Assembly: GCA_947494865.1 (NCBI GenBank)
Contig: CANMAT010000006.1
Coordinates: 1 to 21,182 of the forward strand
Reading direction: 5' to 3'
Origin: Deltaproteobacteria bacterium
GTDB taxonomy: Bacteria > Myxococcota_A > Polyangia > Polyangiales > Ga0077539
Length of the DNA: 21,182 nt
Part shown: positions 7,272-14,400 of the stretch, piece after piece
Layout: every line of letters starts with the position of its first letter
Numbering within the stretch: the first letter of the stretch is position 1
Notes under the pieces: model-generated
What the model saw: the letters and a program-made list of their open reading frames with translations, nothing else
Told to the model about the DNA's origin: nothing
The model's database searches: none
Made by a program: the position numbers and the translations under genes

Positions 7272-8108
7272 ATGTCCAACATCGTCCGACGGATCGTGAC
7301 CGGCCTCGTCTTTCTGCCGATCATTCTTCCGCTGCTCTACATCACCCCTCTCTGGACCTTCACAGCATTTATTGCCCTCGTGGTCCTCGTCGCCACATGG
7401 GAGTTTCTCACCCTCTCTCACGGCAACGACCCCCTCGGGGGCGGCCGCGGGGTGCTCCTCTCGGTGATGTTCTGCCTTGTTGCCTGGTACACCCGCTTCG
7501 GTCAGGACCACGCGGGGTGGTTCACCCTCGCCTGTGTGGGCCTCGTTCCTCTCGCGCTGCTCTTCTCGCTCGTGCGCCCCGCGCGCATCCCGACAGCCTT
7601 CATCGAGACGGGCGCCCTCGTGCTCGCACCCCTCTATGTGGGCGGCCTCATGGCCACCATCGCCGCGATGCACGACCTCGGCTCGCGCTCACAGGGCGCC
7701 GGCCTCGTGGTGCTCACCCTCATGATCGCCTGGTTCGGCGACACCGGCGCGATGGCCTTCGGCAAGGTCTTCGGTGGCCCCAAGCTGTACCCCGCGGTCT
7801 CTCCCAACAAGACCTGGTCGGGCTCGCTCGGCGGCCTCATCGGCTCGGTGCTCGGGGTGGTCTTCGCTCACTATGTGTACCTCCCATCACTCTCGCTCAC
7901 GGAGGGTGTTCCCCTCGCGCTCGTAGCGGGCTCGGTAGGGCAGCTCGGCGACCTCTGCGAGTCAGTGCTGAAGCGCAGCGCGGGGGTCAAAGACTCGGGG
8001 GGGTTGCTCCCCGGTCACGGCGGGATTCTCGATCGCATCGACGCGCTCACCTTCTCGGCGGCGGTGGTGTACCTGTCGCTGCGAACGGGCTGGGTGACCC
8101 TGGTCTGA
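7272..8108 (+). CDS. cdsA: Phosphatidate cytidylyltransferase (CDP-diacylglycerol synthase)
   Basis: A 278-aa polytopic inner-membrane enzyme that turns phosphatidic acid and CTP into CDP-diacylglycerol, the branch point for all phospholipids. It shows about seven to eight hydrophobic segments (for example 9-25, 30-46, 61-73, 84-100, 114-132, 144-160, 184-203, 212-224). SPNKTWSGSLGG (177-188) and the segment from GDLCESVLKR (226-235) to KDSGGLLPGHGGILDRID (240-257) form the CdsA family signature, with the Asp residues that bind metal and CTP. It follows uppS by 14 bp without an obvious ribosome site, so translation is probably helped by the upstream gene. The length is normal for the family. 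Confidence 0.95.
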   Translation: MSNIVRRIVTGLVFLPIILPLLYITPLWTFTAFIALVVLVATWEFLTLSHGNDPLGGGRGVLLSVMFCLVAWYTRFGQDHAGWFTLACVGLVPLALLFSLVRPARIPTAFIETGALVLAPLYVGGLMATIAAMHDLGSRSQGAGLVVLTLMIAWFGDTGAMAFGKVFGGPKLYPAVSPNKTWSGSLGGLIGSVLGVVFAHYVYLPSLSLTEGVPLALVAGSVGQLGDLCESVLKRSAGVKDSGGLLPGHGGILDRIDALTFSAAVVYLSLRTGWVTLV

Positions 8109-8133
8109 CGGAGGGAGCGAGAAGCGGAGCGGT

Positions 8134-8151
8134 GTAGCCCCGAGGGGCTAC
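8134..8151. terminator. Possible bidirectional terminator hairpin between cdsA and gcvT
   Basis: GTAGCCC (8134-8140) and GGGCTAC (8145-8151) form a 7-bp stem with a CGAG tetraloop, between the convergent ends of cdsA and gcvT and overlapping the gcvT stop codon. There is no T-run on the plus strand. Its position at a convergent junction supports a terminator role for cdsA. Confidence 0.45.
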
Positions 8152-9257
8152 TTCGCGCGCTTGTAGAAGGGCGTCTTCACGATCACGGCAGGGGCCGTGC
8201 GGCCGCGCTCAGGGTCGCGCACCGTGATGGCGGTGCCCAGCGCGCTCAGCGCCTCGGGCACGTAGGCGAGGCCGATGTTCTTGCCCAGCGTGGGAGACGG
8301 AGAGCCGCTGGTGACGTAGCCCACCCTGGCGCCATCGGCGTCGAGCACGTCCCAATGGTCGCGCGCGATGGCGCGGTCGGTGACCTCGAAGCCTACGAGT
8401 TTGCGCGTGAGCCCGGCGGTCTTCACCGCGAGGAGGGCGTCGCGGCCCACGAAGTCGCCCTTGTCGAGCTTGACCGTCCAGGCGAGGCCCGCCTCGAGAG
8501 GGTTGGTGCTCTCGTCGATGTCGTTGCCGTAGAGGGCCATCTTGCACTCGAGGCGCAGCGTGTTGCGCGCGCCGAGGCCCGCGGGCTTCGCGCCCATCGG
8601 CGCCCCGAGCTCGAGGAGCGTACGCCAGATGCGAGCCGCCTCGGCGTTGGGGCAGAAGATCTCGACGCCGTCTTCGCCGGTGTAGCCCGTGCGCGAGAAC
8701 GTGACCGCCACCCCGAGGAGCGTCGCATCGGCGAAATGAAACGCCGGCATGCTCGTGACGCTCGCGTCGACCCCGGCGGCCGTGAGCAGCTCCATCGCGC
8801 GGGGACCCTGCACGGCGATGAGGGCCGTGTCGTCGGAGACGTCTTCCACCGTGGCCGTGTCGCCGATCGAGCGCGTGAAGTGCCCCACGATCTTCTCGCG
8901 GTTCGACGCGTTGCAGACGATGAGCACCTTCGTGGCCGACACCCGATAGATGATCAGGTCGTCGAGGGCCGTGCCTTGCTCGTTGCAGCACACGGTGTAG
9001 CGCGACTGGCCGTCTTGCAGGCTGCGGATGTCGTTGGTGACCAGGCGGTCGACCGCCGCGAGGGCCTCGACGCCGCTCACCACGAGCTCGCCCATGTGCG
9101 ACACATCGAAGAGCCCGACGGCCTTGCGCACGGCGTTGTGCTCGTCGACGATGCCCGTGTACTGCACCGGCAGCGCGTAGCCCGTGAAGGGCACCATGCG
9201 GGCCTTGAGCTTGATGTGTTCTTCGTAGAGGGGTGTGTGTTTGAGCGTCGTGTCCAT
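8148..9257 (-). CDS. gcvT: Aminomethyltransferase, glycine cleavage system T protein
   Basis: A 369-aa T protein. It takes the aminomethyl group carried on lipoyl-H protein, releases ammonia and makes 5,10-methylene-tetrahydrofolate. HTPLYEEHIKLKARMVPFTG opens the folate-binding domain, followed by GLFDVSHMGE (48-57), which is diagnostic. The catalytic acid lies in TALDDLIIYR, at Asp99 or Asp100. SRTGYTGEDGVEIF and NPLEAGLAWTV complete the family pattern, and the C-terminal barrel holds GYVTSGSPSPTLGKNIGLAYV. Length is typical. The gene is single here; gcvH and gcvP, usually cotranscribed, are not in the window and would be expected upstream in transcription (to the right) if it were a standard operon, but a divergent lipase gene lies there instead. 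Confidence 0.95.
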   Translation of the reverse strand: MDTTLKHTPLYEEHIKLKARMVPFTGYALPVQYTGIVDEHNAVRKAVGLFDVSHMGELVVSGVEALAAVDRLVTNDIRSLQDGQSRYTVCCNEQGTALDDLIIYRVSATKVLIVCNASNREKIVGHFTRSIGDTATVEDVSDDTALIAVQGPRAMELLTAAGVDASVTSMPAFHFADATLLGVAVTFSRTGYTGEDGVEIFCPNAEAARIWRTLLELGAPMGAKPAGLGARNTLRLECKMALYGNDIDESTNPLEAGLAWTVKLDKGDFVGRDALLAVKTAGLTRKLVGFEVTDRAIARDHWDVLDADGARVGYVTSGSPSPTLGKNIGLAYVPEALSALGTAITVRDPERGRTAPAVIVKTPFYKRAK

Positions 9258-9284
9258 AGGGGGTGCGAAGAATAACTCTTCGGA

Positions 9285-9300
9285 GGGGCTTCGAAGCCCC
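9285..9300. promoter_or_regulatory. Perfect 16-bp palindrome in gcvT/lipase divergent region
   Basis: GGGGCTTCGAAGCCCC reads the same on both strands and lies in the middle of the 66-bp gap between two divergent genes, 24 bp before the lipase ATG and 28 bp before the gcvT ATG. A regulator dimer could bind it and control both genes. Equally, it would form a hairpin in either leader RNA. Confidence 0.4.
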
Positions 9301-9323
9301 GAGAATGCGAGAAGATCGCCTTC

Positions 9324-10457
9324 ATGCGCGGCGCCTCTTCGCTTCGACGGCTGCTCCCTGTCGCTCTGGCACTCGTGCTCGCCGCGTGCGGGAGCGAGTC
9401 GGCCGGCACCGTGAACCCCGGCGAGATTCTCGACGCATCGCCCGATGTCATGGTTGAAGACGCGACCTTCTCACTCGACCTCGCCACGGGCGACGTTGCC
9501 CTCGACGACGTCGAAGACCGACCGGCCGTCTCCGATGTGCCCCCGCTCGACGTGGCCTCTTCCGACACGGGCTCGCGCGACGCGGGTGATGCTGGGAGGG
9601 GGGCGCCCCATCCTCTCGTGCTCGTGCACGGCTTCGCAGGCTTTCGCGACATTGGCCCGGTGAACTACTACTTTCGCATCGCCGACGATCTGCGCTCGCG
9701 GGGCAACGTGGTGTTCGAAAGCGCCGTGGCCCCCTTCGCCTCGTCGGCCGAGCGGGCCCCCATGCTCGCGCGCTTCGTCGATCAGGTGTTGCGACAGACC
9801 GGCGCCGCGAAGGTGATTCTCATCGCCCACTCGCAGGGTGGCCTCGACGCCCGTTACCTCGTCTCGACGCTTGGCTACGGCGACCGGGTGGCTGCGGTGG
9901 TCTCCGTGGCTACACCGCATCGGGGGACCCGCGTGGCCGACGCCATCGGGGGCAGCGTTCCGGGGGTGAGCGTCGGGTTCTTGAACGCCGTCGCGACGGT
10001 GCTCGGGTTTACCTACAACGAAGCCCGCTCTCGGGCCGATCTGCGCGCGGCCCTCGAGGCCCTGAGCGAGCGCAACGCCGATGCCTTCAATCGCGCCAAC
10101 CCCGACGACGCGCGGGTCGCCTACTGGTCGTACGCGGGGCGCTCGAACCGGCGCGCGGGGCGTGAGCAGTGCGGTGACGCGGTGATCGCCAACGATCCTT
10201 CGGCGCTCGACAACACGCTCCTCGTGCTGCTGCCCTTTGTGAACTTTCTCGAGCAGGGCAACCCCGCACTGCACGTGAACGATGGGATGGTCGAGGTCGC
10301 CTCGGCGCGGTGGGGACGCTTTATGGGCTGCGTGCCCGCCGATCACTTCGATGAGGTGGGGCAGATCGCGCATCTTATTCCCAACCTCGAGAGCGGCTTC
10401 GATCACCGGGCCTTCTATCGGGACATCGTTCGGAGGCTCCGGGCAGAGGGCCTTTGA
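9324..10457 (+). CDS. Secreted lipase lipoprotein (alpha/beta hydrolase, Pseudomonas family I-like)
   Basis: A 377-aa triacylglycerol lipase-like protein. MRGASSLRRLLPVALALVLAAC is a lipoprotein signal with Cys22. Residues 23-95 are an acidic, low-complexity linker rich in Asp, Ala and Val. The hydrolase domain starts PLVLVHGFAGF (97-107, oxyanion hole). Ser170 is the nucleophile in AHSQGG, Asp320 in NDGMV is the probable acid, and His341 in ADHFDEV the catalytic His; Asp343 matches the calcium ligand of Pseudomonas/Burkholderia lipases. Cys283 and Cys336 match their disulfide. Pseudomonas-type lipases need a Lif foldase, and none is encoded nearby. GAGAAG lies about 9 nt before the ATG. It heads a plus-strand run with the ClpB gene 53 bp downstream. 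Substrate is inferred; other esters are possible. Confidence 0.88.
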   Translation: MRGASSLRRLLPVALALVLAACGSESAGTVNPGEILDASPDVMVEDATFSLDLATGDVALDDVEDRPAVSDVPPLDVASSDTGSRDAGDAGRGAPHPLVLVHGFAGFRDIGPVNYYFRIADDLRSRGNVVFESAVAPFASSAERAPMLARFVDQVLRQTGAAKVILIAHSQGGLDARYLVSTLGYGDRVAAVVSVATPHRGTRVADAIGGSVPGVSVGFLNAVATVLGFTYNEARSRADLRAALEALSERNADAFNRANPDDARVAYWSYAGRSNRRAGREQCGDAVIANDPSALDNTLLVLLPFVNFLEQGNPALHVNDGMVEVASARWGRFMGCVPADHFDEVGQIAHLIPNLESGFDHRAFYRDIVRRLRAEGL

Positions 10458-10510
10458 GGGCTGTTGTGTGATTGCAGCGCGTGGCGCCGTTGCGTACCGT
10501 TCCGCTCCCT

Positions 10511-13165
10511 ATGAGCGCGACCCGTAACTGGAGACTCGAAGGCTACGCACAAGACGCCCGCACCGTGATCGCCGGGGCCCAGAGCCTCGCCGACGAGCGC
10601 GGCCACGCCGAGGTCGAGAGCGTCCATCTTCTCTTTCGCCTCCTCGATCGCGACCCTCTGACCCAGAAGGCCTTCGAGGCCGCGGGCATCGACGCGGGCG
10701 ATCTCATTGTGGAGACCGAGGCGGTGCTCCGCAAGATTACCCAGGTGCCCGGCGCCGTGGCGTACCTCTCTCCGCGCATGCTCGGTCTGTGCTCGCGCGC
10801 CGAGGCCGAGGCCGCCCGCGAGGCGTCGCCGGTGCGGGTGCGCCATCTTCTCATCGCCCTGCTCGCGGAGCCTACGGGCTTCTCGGGCGCCGTGCTCCGC
10901 GCGCTCGACGTCGACGAGCAGAAGGTGCGGCAGGCGCTCAAGACCCTCCCCGACATGGTGATCGCCCCCGAGGTGTCGGGGAGCGCCCCGTCGGGCGGTA
11001 GCAATGCGAGCGGTGGTGCGAGCGGTGGTGCGAGCGGCGCGACGCGCGGTGCTGGTGGAGACCCCCTCGCGCTCTACACCCGCGACCTCATCGCGGCGGC
11101 CTCGCAAGATCGCTTCGATCCCATCGTGGGCCGCGACGGTGAGCTCCGTCGACTGCTCCAGGTGATCGCGCGGCGGCAGAAGAACAACCCCGTGATCGTG
11201 GGCGAGGCGGGCGTTGGCAAGCGCGCCATTGTGTACGCGCTCGCCACGCGCCTCTCGCAGGGTGACGTGCCCGCGCCGCTGCGAAAGAAGCGGCTCATGC
11301 AGCTCGATCAGGGCCTGTTGCTCGCGGGGGCCAAGCTCCGCGGCGAGTTCGAAGAGCGGCTGCGCTCGGTGCTCCAGGCGGCGCGCGACGCCGACGGCGA
11401 GGTGATTCTCTTCGTCGATGAGCTCCACACGCTCTTCAACTCGAACTCGCCCGGGAGCGGCCCGGCGGATCTGCTCAAGCCCGCCCTTCAGCGCGGCGAG
11501 GTGCAGCTCATTGGGACCATTACCCCCGCCGAGTACAAGAAGAACATCGAGAAGGATCAGACCCTCTCGCGACTCTTCGCGGCCATCATGATCGATGCGC
11601 CCGACGAGGCCGAGGCCATCGGGATGTGCCGCGGCATCGTGGAGCGGTACGAGGTTCACCATGGGGTGCGTATCTCCGATCCAGCGGTGGTGGCCGCGGT
11701 GAAGCTCGGGGCGCGGTACCTCCAAGGGAGGGAGCTCCCCGACAAGGCCATCGACCTGCTCGACGAGGCCGCCGCGCAGTGCAGGCTCTCGCTCGACGGC
11801 GGGCCGCAGGAGCTCGACTCGCTCGCGCGTCGCATGAGCGCGCTCGAGGCGCAGCACCGGTCGCTCGTGGACGAGGACGACGAGAGCTCGGTGGAGGTGC
11901 GCAAGAAGGTCGAGAAGGAGCTCGTCGAGGTGCGCGGTCGCTACAACGACCTCAAGCCCCGGTGGGATCGGCAGCGTGATGCCATCGCCGCCGTGCGCGC
12001 CGCGAAGGAGAAGCTGCTCGTGCTGCGGGGCGACCGCGACAAGGCCATTCGCGCGGGGGATACCTCGGCGGCGAGCCGGCTCAGCAACGATGATCTTCCG
12101 CGGGCCGAGCAGGCGCTGCTCGCGGCCGAGAAGCTGTTGGGCGAACAGGGCCCGCTGCTGCTCAAGATGCACGTGGGCGAAGAGGGCATCGCGCGGGTGA
12201 TCGAGCAGTGGACGGGCGTGCCCGTGAGCAAGATGCTCGAGAGCGAGACCGAGAAGCTCCTGCGCATGGAGGATCACCTGCGCGGGAGGGTGGTCGGGCA
12301 GGATAGCGCAGTGGCGGCCATCGCGAAGGCCGTGCGACGGAGCCGCGTGGGGCTGCGCGACCCGGGGAGGCCCATCGGGAGCTTCTTGTTTCTTGGCCCG
12401 ACGGGTGTGGGCAAGACGGAGCTCGCCAAGGCGCTGGCCGAGTTTCTCTTCGACGATGAGGCCGCCCTGGTGCGCCTCGACATGAGCGAGTTCATGGAGA
12501 AGGGCTCGGTGTGGCGCCTCATCGGCTCGCCCACGGGCTACGTGGACTCGGAGTCGGGCGGGATGCTCACCGAGGCCATTCGCCGACGGCCCTTCAGCGT
12601 GGTGCTCTTCGACGAGATCGAGAAGGCCCACGGAGACACCTTCAACATCTTGCTCCAGGTGCTCGACGACGGTCGGCTGAGCGACAACCGCGGTCAGCTC
12701 GCCAACTTTTCGAACACCGTGATCATCATGACGAGCAACGTGGGCGCGCACCGCATTCTCGAGGCCGCCGAGGAGGGCGTGTCGGATGAGGATTTGCGCG
12801 AAGAGGTGCAGAGCGAGCTGAAGAAGCACTTTCGCCCCGAGTTTCTCAACCGCATCGACGACGTGTGCGTGTTCGATCGCCTCAGTCGCACGGCCCTCCG
12901 TGGCATCGCCGACATTCAGCTCAAGCGCCTCGGGCGGCTCCTGACCGAGAGCCGCGTGAAGCTCGAGGTGACCGACCCGGCGCGCGATCTCATTACCGAC
13001 CTGGGCTACGAGCCCGCCTTCGGGGCGCGTCCGCTCAAGCGGGTGATTCTCAAGCAGCTTCAAGACCCCCTGGCGGAAGAGCTGCTCCGCGGCGGATACA
13101 AGCCCGATGACACCGTGCGCGTCGACGTGGGCGCTGAGGGCTTCTCGTTTACGAAGGTGACTTAG
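10511..13165 (+). CDS. ClpB-type AAA+ disaggregase with divergent first ATPase domain
   Basis: An 884-aa two-ring Hsp100 protein. It has a double Clp_N domain (1-150), a Gly/Ser linker (156-184), NBD1 (about 185-425), a coiled-coil middle domain of ClpB length (about 428-560) and NBD2 with C-terminal small domain (565-884). NBD2 is intact: Walker A GPTGVGKT (629-636), Walker B VVLFDE (697-702), sensor TSN (741-743), Arg781 finger and sensor-2 GAR (838-840). NBD1 departs from consensus: GEAGVGKR has Arg238 for Thr, the pore loop GAKLRG has Leu276 for the substrate-gripping Tyr, and SRLF (353-356) keeps one of two Arg fingers. Walker B Glu304 is present. No ClpP-binding IGF/L loop was seen. I chose ATG 10511 because the family's N-domain begins there; TTG 10472 is the alternative. 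Probably a paralogue, not the main ClpB. Confidence 0.88.
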   Translation: MSATRNWRLEGYAQDARTVIAGAQSLADERGHAEVESVHLLFRLLDRDPLTQKAFEAAGIDAGDLIVETEAVLRKITQVPGAVAYLSPRMLGLCSRAEAEAAREASPVRVRHLLIALLAEPTGFSGAVLRALDVDEQKVRQALKTLPDMVIAPEVSGSAPSGGSNASGGASGGASGATRGAGGDPLALYTRDLIAAASQDRFDPIVGRDGELRRLLQVIARRQKNNPVIVGEAGVGKRAIVYALATRLSQGDVPAPLRKKRLMQLDQGLLLAGAKLRGEFEERLRSVLQAARDADGEVILFVDELHTLFNSNSPGSGPADLLKPALQRGEVQLIGTITPAEYKKNIEKDQTLSRLFAAIMIDAPDEAEAIGMCRGIVERYEVHHGVRISDPAVVAAVKLGARYLQGRELPDKAIDLLDEAAAQCRLSLDGGPQELDSLARRMSALEAQHRSLVDEDDESSVEVRKKVEKELVEVRGRYNDLKPRWDRQRDAIAAVRAAKEKLLVLRGDRDKAIRAGDTSAASRLSNDDLPRAEQALLAAEKLLGEQGPLLLKMHVGEEGIARVIEQWTGVPVSKMLESETEKLLRMEDHLRGRVVGQDSAVAAIAKAVRRSRVGLRDPGRPIGSFLFLGPTGVGKTELAKALAEFLFDDEAALVRLDMSEFMEKGSVWRLIGSPTGYVDSESGGMLTEAIRRRPFSVVLFDEIEKAHGDTFNILLQVLDDGRLSDNRGQLANFSNTVIIMTSNVGAHRILEAAEEGVSDEDLREEVQSELKKHFRPEFLNRIDDVCVFDRLSRTALRGIADIQLKRLGRLLTESRVKLEVTDPARDLITDLGYEPAFGARPLKRVILKQLQDPLAEELLRGGYKPDDTVRVDVGAEGFSFTKVT

Positions 13166-13645
13166 ATGCGCGCTGCGCTCGTGCTGACGGTGCTCGCGGT
13201 GGGCTGCGTGGAGGCGTGGGCGCAGCCGCGTCCGGTGCGCGACGCGGGGGTGCGTCCGCGCGATGCGGGCGTGCGTGATGCGGGCGTGCGTGGAAGGGAT
13301 GCGGGCGTGCGTCGCGACGCGGGGGCCGACGTGGTGATGCGTCCGCCCACGCACGGGACCATCGATGCGCAGGCGGCGAGGCGTGTGCTCGCGACGCGCA
13401 ATGACGCCGTGCGAACGTGCTACGAGCGCGAGCTCGGTCACGACGCCGCGCTGCGGGGAGAGATCACCGTGCGCCTGCGCGTCGAGGCCGATGGGAGCGT
13501 GTCGGAGACCACCTCGGGCGGCGATGCGGCCCTGCTCCGCGTGGGGCGCTGCATCGAGGAGGCGCTGCGCACGCTGCGCTTTCCCGCGCCGACGGGCGGG
13601 GCCGCGACGGTGGCTGCGCCGTTCGTGTTTCAGCAGGGGACGTGA
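13166..13645 (+). CDS. Secreted protein with AgmX/PglI C-terminal-type domain and RDAG repeats
   Basis: A 159-aa exported protein. Residues 1-19 form a signal peptide (cleavage after AWA likely; a lipobox-like AVGC at 11-14 is a weaker option). Residues 24-55 are low-complexity repeats of RDAGVR. Residues 66-158 resemble the domain found at the C-terminus of the Myxococcus gliding proteins AgmX/PglI: a helix with TCYERE (Cys85), strand GEITVRLRVEADGSV, second Cys129 in RCIEEALRTLRFP, and closing strand PFVFQ. The two cysteines, 44 residues apart, probably form a disulfide. The ATG directly follows the clpB stop codon, and AAGGTGA inside clpB serves as ribosome site, so the genes are coupled. 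Its precise role is unknown; a periplasmic or envelope protein is most likely. Confidence 0.82.
   Translation: MRAALVLTVLAVGCVEAWAQPRPVRDAGVRPRDAGVRDAGVRGRDAGVRRDAGADVVMRPPTHGTIDAQAARRVLATRNDAVRTCYERELGHDAALRGEITVRLRVEADGSVSETTSGGDAALLRVGRCIEEALRTLRFPAPTGGAATVAAPFVFQQGT
13235..13322 (+). repeat. Coding minisatellite-like repeat (RDAGVR units)
   Basis: Imperfect copies of GATGCGGGCGTGCGT, encoding Asp-Ala-Gly-Val-Arg, recur about five times in the linker of the AgmX-domain gene. Such repeats can change length by slippage and encode a flexible, charged spacer after the signal peptide. Confidence 0.7.
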
Positions 13646-14400
13646 CGGTGCCCGCGGCGGGGCGTGCTTACGCCCGCCCGTTGGGGAGCGTGGGCGCGGT
13701 GGGGGCGGGTGTGGTGATACTCCTGGCGTGCGCGGGGAGCGAGCCTCCGCGCGTGCGACGGAGGCACCCGTCGGGGGCGGCCGTGCATGCCGCGTTCGAA
13801 GCCGTGGGCGCGCGGGCCGAGCGATGCCTCGGGGCGGGCGATCGGGTCACCGTCGAGGGCTTCTTCGAAGGGACGCGCGGGGAGTTCTTCGTCGAGCGGG
13901 TGGGGACGGCCTCGTCGGCGACGCGCGTGGCGGTGCAGCAGTGCGTCGCGGGCGTGATGGAAGAGGCGCGGGTGCGTCCCTTCGGCGGGCTCCGCCATGA
14001 TGCGACGTGGACGGTGGCCGGGCGCGAGGTGTCCGCCGCCGTACGCGCGATGTTGACCCGCGACGCCGAGGCTCCGACCGCGGCCGTGATGGGTGCGGTC
14101 GACGCGCGCGCCGTGATGGCGACGCTCCAGGCCGAGGGCGGCGAGATGCGGCGCTGCTACGAAGACGCCCTGCGCGGCGCCCGGGGGCTGCGAGGGAGCG
14201 TCGAGCTGCGCTTCACCCTCTCCGTCGACGGTCGCATCACGCACGCGGTGGCCTCGGGGCCGCCGGGCTTTCGCCCCGTGGGGCACTGCATCTTCGGGCG
14301 CCTGCGAACGCTCGCGTGGCCCGCTGCGCGGGGCGCCGCGGTCGATTTCGTGGTGCCCATGAGCTTCGCTCCGCGGAACGAAGCCTTGCGCGACTACTGA
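13642..14400 (+). CDS. Lipoprotein with two AgmX/PglI-like domains
   Basis: The GTG start at 13642 overlaps the upstream TGA (GTGA), with CAGGGGA just before it, which decides the start over longer frames inside the previous gene. The 252-aa product has the hydrophobic run VGAVGAGVVILLAC with lipid-attachment Cys30. Residues 150-243 are a clear AgmX/PglI-type domain: RCYEDALRG (Cys172), GSVELRFTLSVDGRI, HCIFGRLRTLAWP (Cys216, 44 residues later) and VDFVVPMSF. Residues 46-128 appear to be an older, diverged copy: AERCL (Cys62), VTVEGFFEGTRGEFFVERV, QQCVAGVMEEARVRPF (Cys101) and ATWTV. The gene is last in the run from the lipase and overlaps the convergent SH3 gene by 7 bp. Function is unknown; envelope location is inferred. 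Confidence 0.8.
   Translation: MTVPAAGRAYARPLGSVGAVGAGVVILLACAGSEPPRVRRRHPSGAAVHAAFEAVGARAERCLGAGDRVTVEGFFEGTRGEFFVERVGTASSATRVAVQQCVAGVMEEARVRPFGGLRHDATWTVAGREVSAAVRAMLTRDAEAPTAAVMGAVDARAVMATLQAEGGEMRRCYEDALRGARGLRGSVELRFTLSVDGRITHAVASGPPGFRPVGHCIFGRLRTLAWPAARGAAVDFVVPMSFAPRNEALRDY

Noticed and set aside
13235..13322. CRISPR-like repeat array
   Set aside because: The repeats are short, contiguous, in frame and encode Asp-Ala-Gly-Val-Arg; there are no spacers or cas genes.
10415..13441. A 1008-codon open frame on the minus strand opposite the ClpB gene
   Set aside because: It mirrors the well-conserved plus-strand gene codon by codon, has Arg/His/Leu-heavy composition and no recognisable domain. 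Long antisense frames are expected at this GC content.
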